Shown here: positions 5,918 through 7,100 of the stretch, piece by piece
Numbering within the stretch: the stretch's first letter is position 1
Layout of the letters: each line of letters starts with the position of its first letter
Source: Pseudomonadota bacterium
GTDB taxonomy: Bacteria > Pseudomonadota > Alphaproteobacteria > CACIAM-22H2
Assembly (NCBI GenBank): GCA_020161965.1
Contig: JAIUNH010000204.1
Coordinates: forward strand, 1 to 7,100
Length of the DNA: 7,100 bases
Direction: 5' to 3'
Made by a program: the position numbers and the translations under genes
Notes under the pieces: model-generated
What the model saw: the letters and a program-made list of their open reading frames with translations, nothing else
What the model was told of the DNA's origin: nothing
The model's database searches: none

Positions 5918-7100
5918 ATGATCGGCGCCCCCGACACCCAATCCATCGAAAAAATCGACTGGTCGGTCAAAGGGATGGATTGCGCGGGGTGTGCCGCCAA
6001 GATTCGCGGCGCCGTGGCACCTGTCGTTGGGGTGCAAGATGTGGCCGTCTCGGTCATGGGCGAATCCATGACGGTCGCGCTTGCCTCCAATCCGGCCGCG
6101 ATCGCCGAAATCGAGAACCGCGTCACGCGGCTCGGCTACAAGATTACGCGCCGCCTGCCCCACGCCGGCCACCATCACGTGGACGAGGGCTGCTGCGCGC
6201 ATCACGATCATGGCAAGGGCGAAGCTGTCGTCCCGCCTCAACCTGCCAACGATAGCGCCGGGTTGCCCGTCATCTCAGCCAAAGACCGATCACGCTGGTT
6301 CGAGACGCCGAAAGGCCGGCTTGTCGTATTGACCGGCGTGCTATTGGGCGCCGCGTGGGGCGCCAAACTCGCAGGCTTCGAAGCCGTCACCGGATGGGCG
6401 TTCATCGTCGCCTGCATCATCGGTGTCGTTCCCGTTGCGCGTCGTGCATTCGCAGCCCTGTCGATGGGGCAACCCTTCACGATCGAGATGCTGATGACCA
6501 TCGCGGCGACTGGCGCATTGGCGATTGGGGCCGCGGAGGAAGCCGCACTTGTCGTTTTCCTTTTCGCTATCGGCGAAGTTCTCGAAGGCGTAGCCGCCGA
6601 CCGGGCGCGCGCGAGCATCCGCGCTTTGGGCGACCTCGTCCCGCAAACCGCGTATCTGGTCGAAGAATCGACGACGCGCGAGATTCGTGCCGCGTTGCTG
6701 GTGCCCGGCCAAATCGTTCTCGTGCGCCCCGGTGACCGGATTCCGGCGGATGGAGATATCATCGAGGGCACTTCGGAGATCGATGAATCGCCGATCACCG
6801 GCGAGTCCGTCCCCAAGAGCAAGACAGTCTCCGATCCCGCTTTCGCCGGCTCGATCAATCGCGATGCCGCGCTAAAAATCCGCGTTACTCGCAAAGCTGA
6901 AGACAACACGATCTCACGGATCATTCGCCTGGTCGAGGACGCGCAGGACTCGAAAGCCCCGACCGAGCGATTTATCGATCGCTTCAGCCGCGTCTATATG
7001 CCGATCATTGTCGGATTGGCCGTGCTTGTGGCCGTGGTGCCGCCGCTGGCGATGGGGGCCGAATGGGCAACCTGGATATACCGCGCCTTGGCTCTATTGC
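5918..7100 (+). CDS. zntA: Heavy-metal P1B-type ATPase, Zn/Cd/Pb exporter (cut by right edge)
   Basis: This is an inner-membrane pump that exports divalent soft metals using ATP. The frame starts at ATG 5918 and is open to the window end, giving 394 residues of about 700-750. An HMA domain has GMDCAGC with Cys22 and Cys25. A His/Cys-rich linker follows (H82, H85-87, C92, C93, H95, H96, H98). Membrane helices begin at about 133, and the next are near 158-178. TIEMLMTIAATGALAIGA and EEAALVVFLFAIGEVLEG hold Glu190, Glu208 and Glu220, matching E. coli ZntA Glu184, Glu202 and Glu214. The actuator motif TGES is at 294-297, and APTERFIDRFSRVYMPIIVG (347-366) opens the next membrane part. The window stops at YRALALL, just before where ZntA has its CPC motif and phosphorylated DKTG. 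The ribosome site is weak (AGG, about 8 nt away). The ZntA/CadA group fits well; the exact metal is inferred. Confidence 0.9.
   Translation, partial: MIGAPDTQSIEKIDWSVKGMDCAGCAAKIRGAVAPVVGVQDVAVSVMGESMTVALASNPAAIAEIENRVTRLGYKITRRLPHAGHHHVDEGCCAHHDHGKGEAVVPPQPANDSAGLPVISAKDRSRWFETPKGRLVVLTGVLLGAAWGAKLAGFEAVTGWAFIVACIIGVVPVARRAFAALSMGQPFTIEMLMTIAATGALAIGAAEEAALVVFLFAIGEVLEGVAADRARASIRALGDLVPQTAYLVEESTTREIRAALLVPGQIVLVRPGDRIPADGDIIEGTSEIDESPITGESVPKSKTVSDPAFAGSINRDAALKIRVTRKAEDNTISRIIRLVEDAQDSKAPTERFIDRFSRVYMPIIVGLAVLVAVVPPLAMGAEWATWIYRALALL

Noticed and set aside
6238..6924. Minus-strand open frame of 228 codons opposite the ATPase gene
   Set aside because: Its Ser/Thr/Ala-rich product looks like the antisense of a coding frame; the plus-strand frame has clear P-type ATPase motifs.
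1..7100. Mobile element, CRISPR array, attachment site, tRNA or rRNA
   Set aside because: No transposase or integrase motif, no regularly spaced repeat and no tRNA-like fold was seen; genes are packed with short, ordinary gaps.
1..7100. GATC excess as cyanobacterial HIP1 (GCGATCGC)
   Set aside because: Most sites are not the full HIP1 octamer, and the gene content is clearly proteobacterial.

Overview
The window reads as ordinary chromosomal sequence from a GC-rich (roughly 60% or slightly more, estimated by eye) alphaproteobacterium. The evidence is the rhizobial/rhodospirillal style Aap amino-acid transporter next to a metC-type lyase, the codon use, and the family flavour of each protein. 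I cannot name the genus. I see no insertion sequence, phage gene, CRISPR array, tRNA or rRNA.

Left block, minus strand (about 1-4093): a tightly packed gene set read right to left. It runs metC (cystathionine beta-lyase, 2885-4093), aapJ (periplasmic amino-acid binding protein, 1835-2857), aapQ (permease, 622-1767) and aapM (second permease, 1-625, running off the left edge). The spacings are 27 nt, 67 nt with a strong stem-loop, and an ATGA overlap, which fits one operon. The ATPase gene aapP is expected beyond the left edge. Together these genes would import L-amino acids and cleave a C-S bond in cystathionine or a related sulfur amino acid.

Middle (about 4094-5386, plus strand): a LysR-type regulator is transcribed divergently from metC. 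The short shared region carries a perfect 9-bp inverted repeat and overlapping back-to-back promoter candidates, so this regulator probably controls the metC-aap set and itself. Next comes a small zinc-ribbon protein (5117-5386) of the zf-TFIIB type, preceded by possible RNA stem-loops.

Right block (5383-7100): a metal-resistance pair. A MerR-family metal sensor on the minus strand (5383-5823) is divergent from a Zn/Cd/Pb-type P1B ATPase (zntA/cadA-like, from 5918, running off the right edge just before the expected CPC motif). Between them lies a typical MerR promoter: TTGAAG, a 19-bp spacer with a dyad, and a TAGGGT -10 element. The sensor would untwist this promoter when loaded with metal and so switch on the exporter.

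Nothing here proves a new system. The most useful leads are the metC/lysR operator and the metC-aap coupling as a possible sulfur amino-acid scavenging unit. Smaller leads are the aapJ/aapQ stem-loop, the His/Cys-rich linker of the ATPase and the strong excess of GATC.
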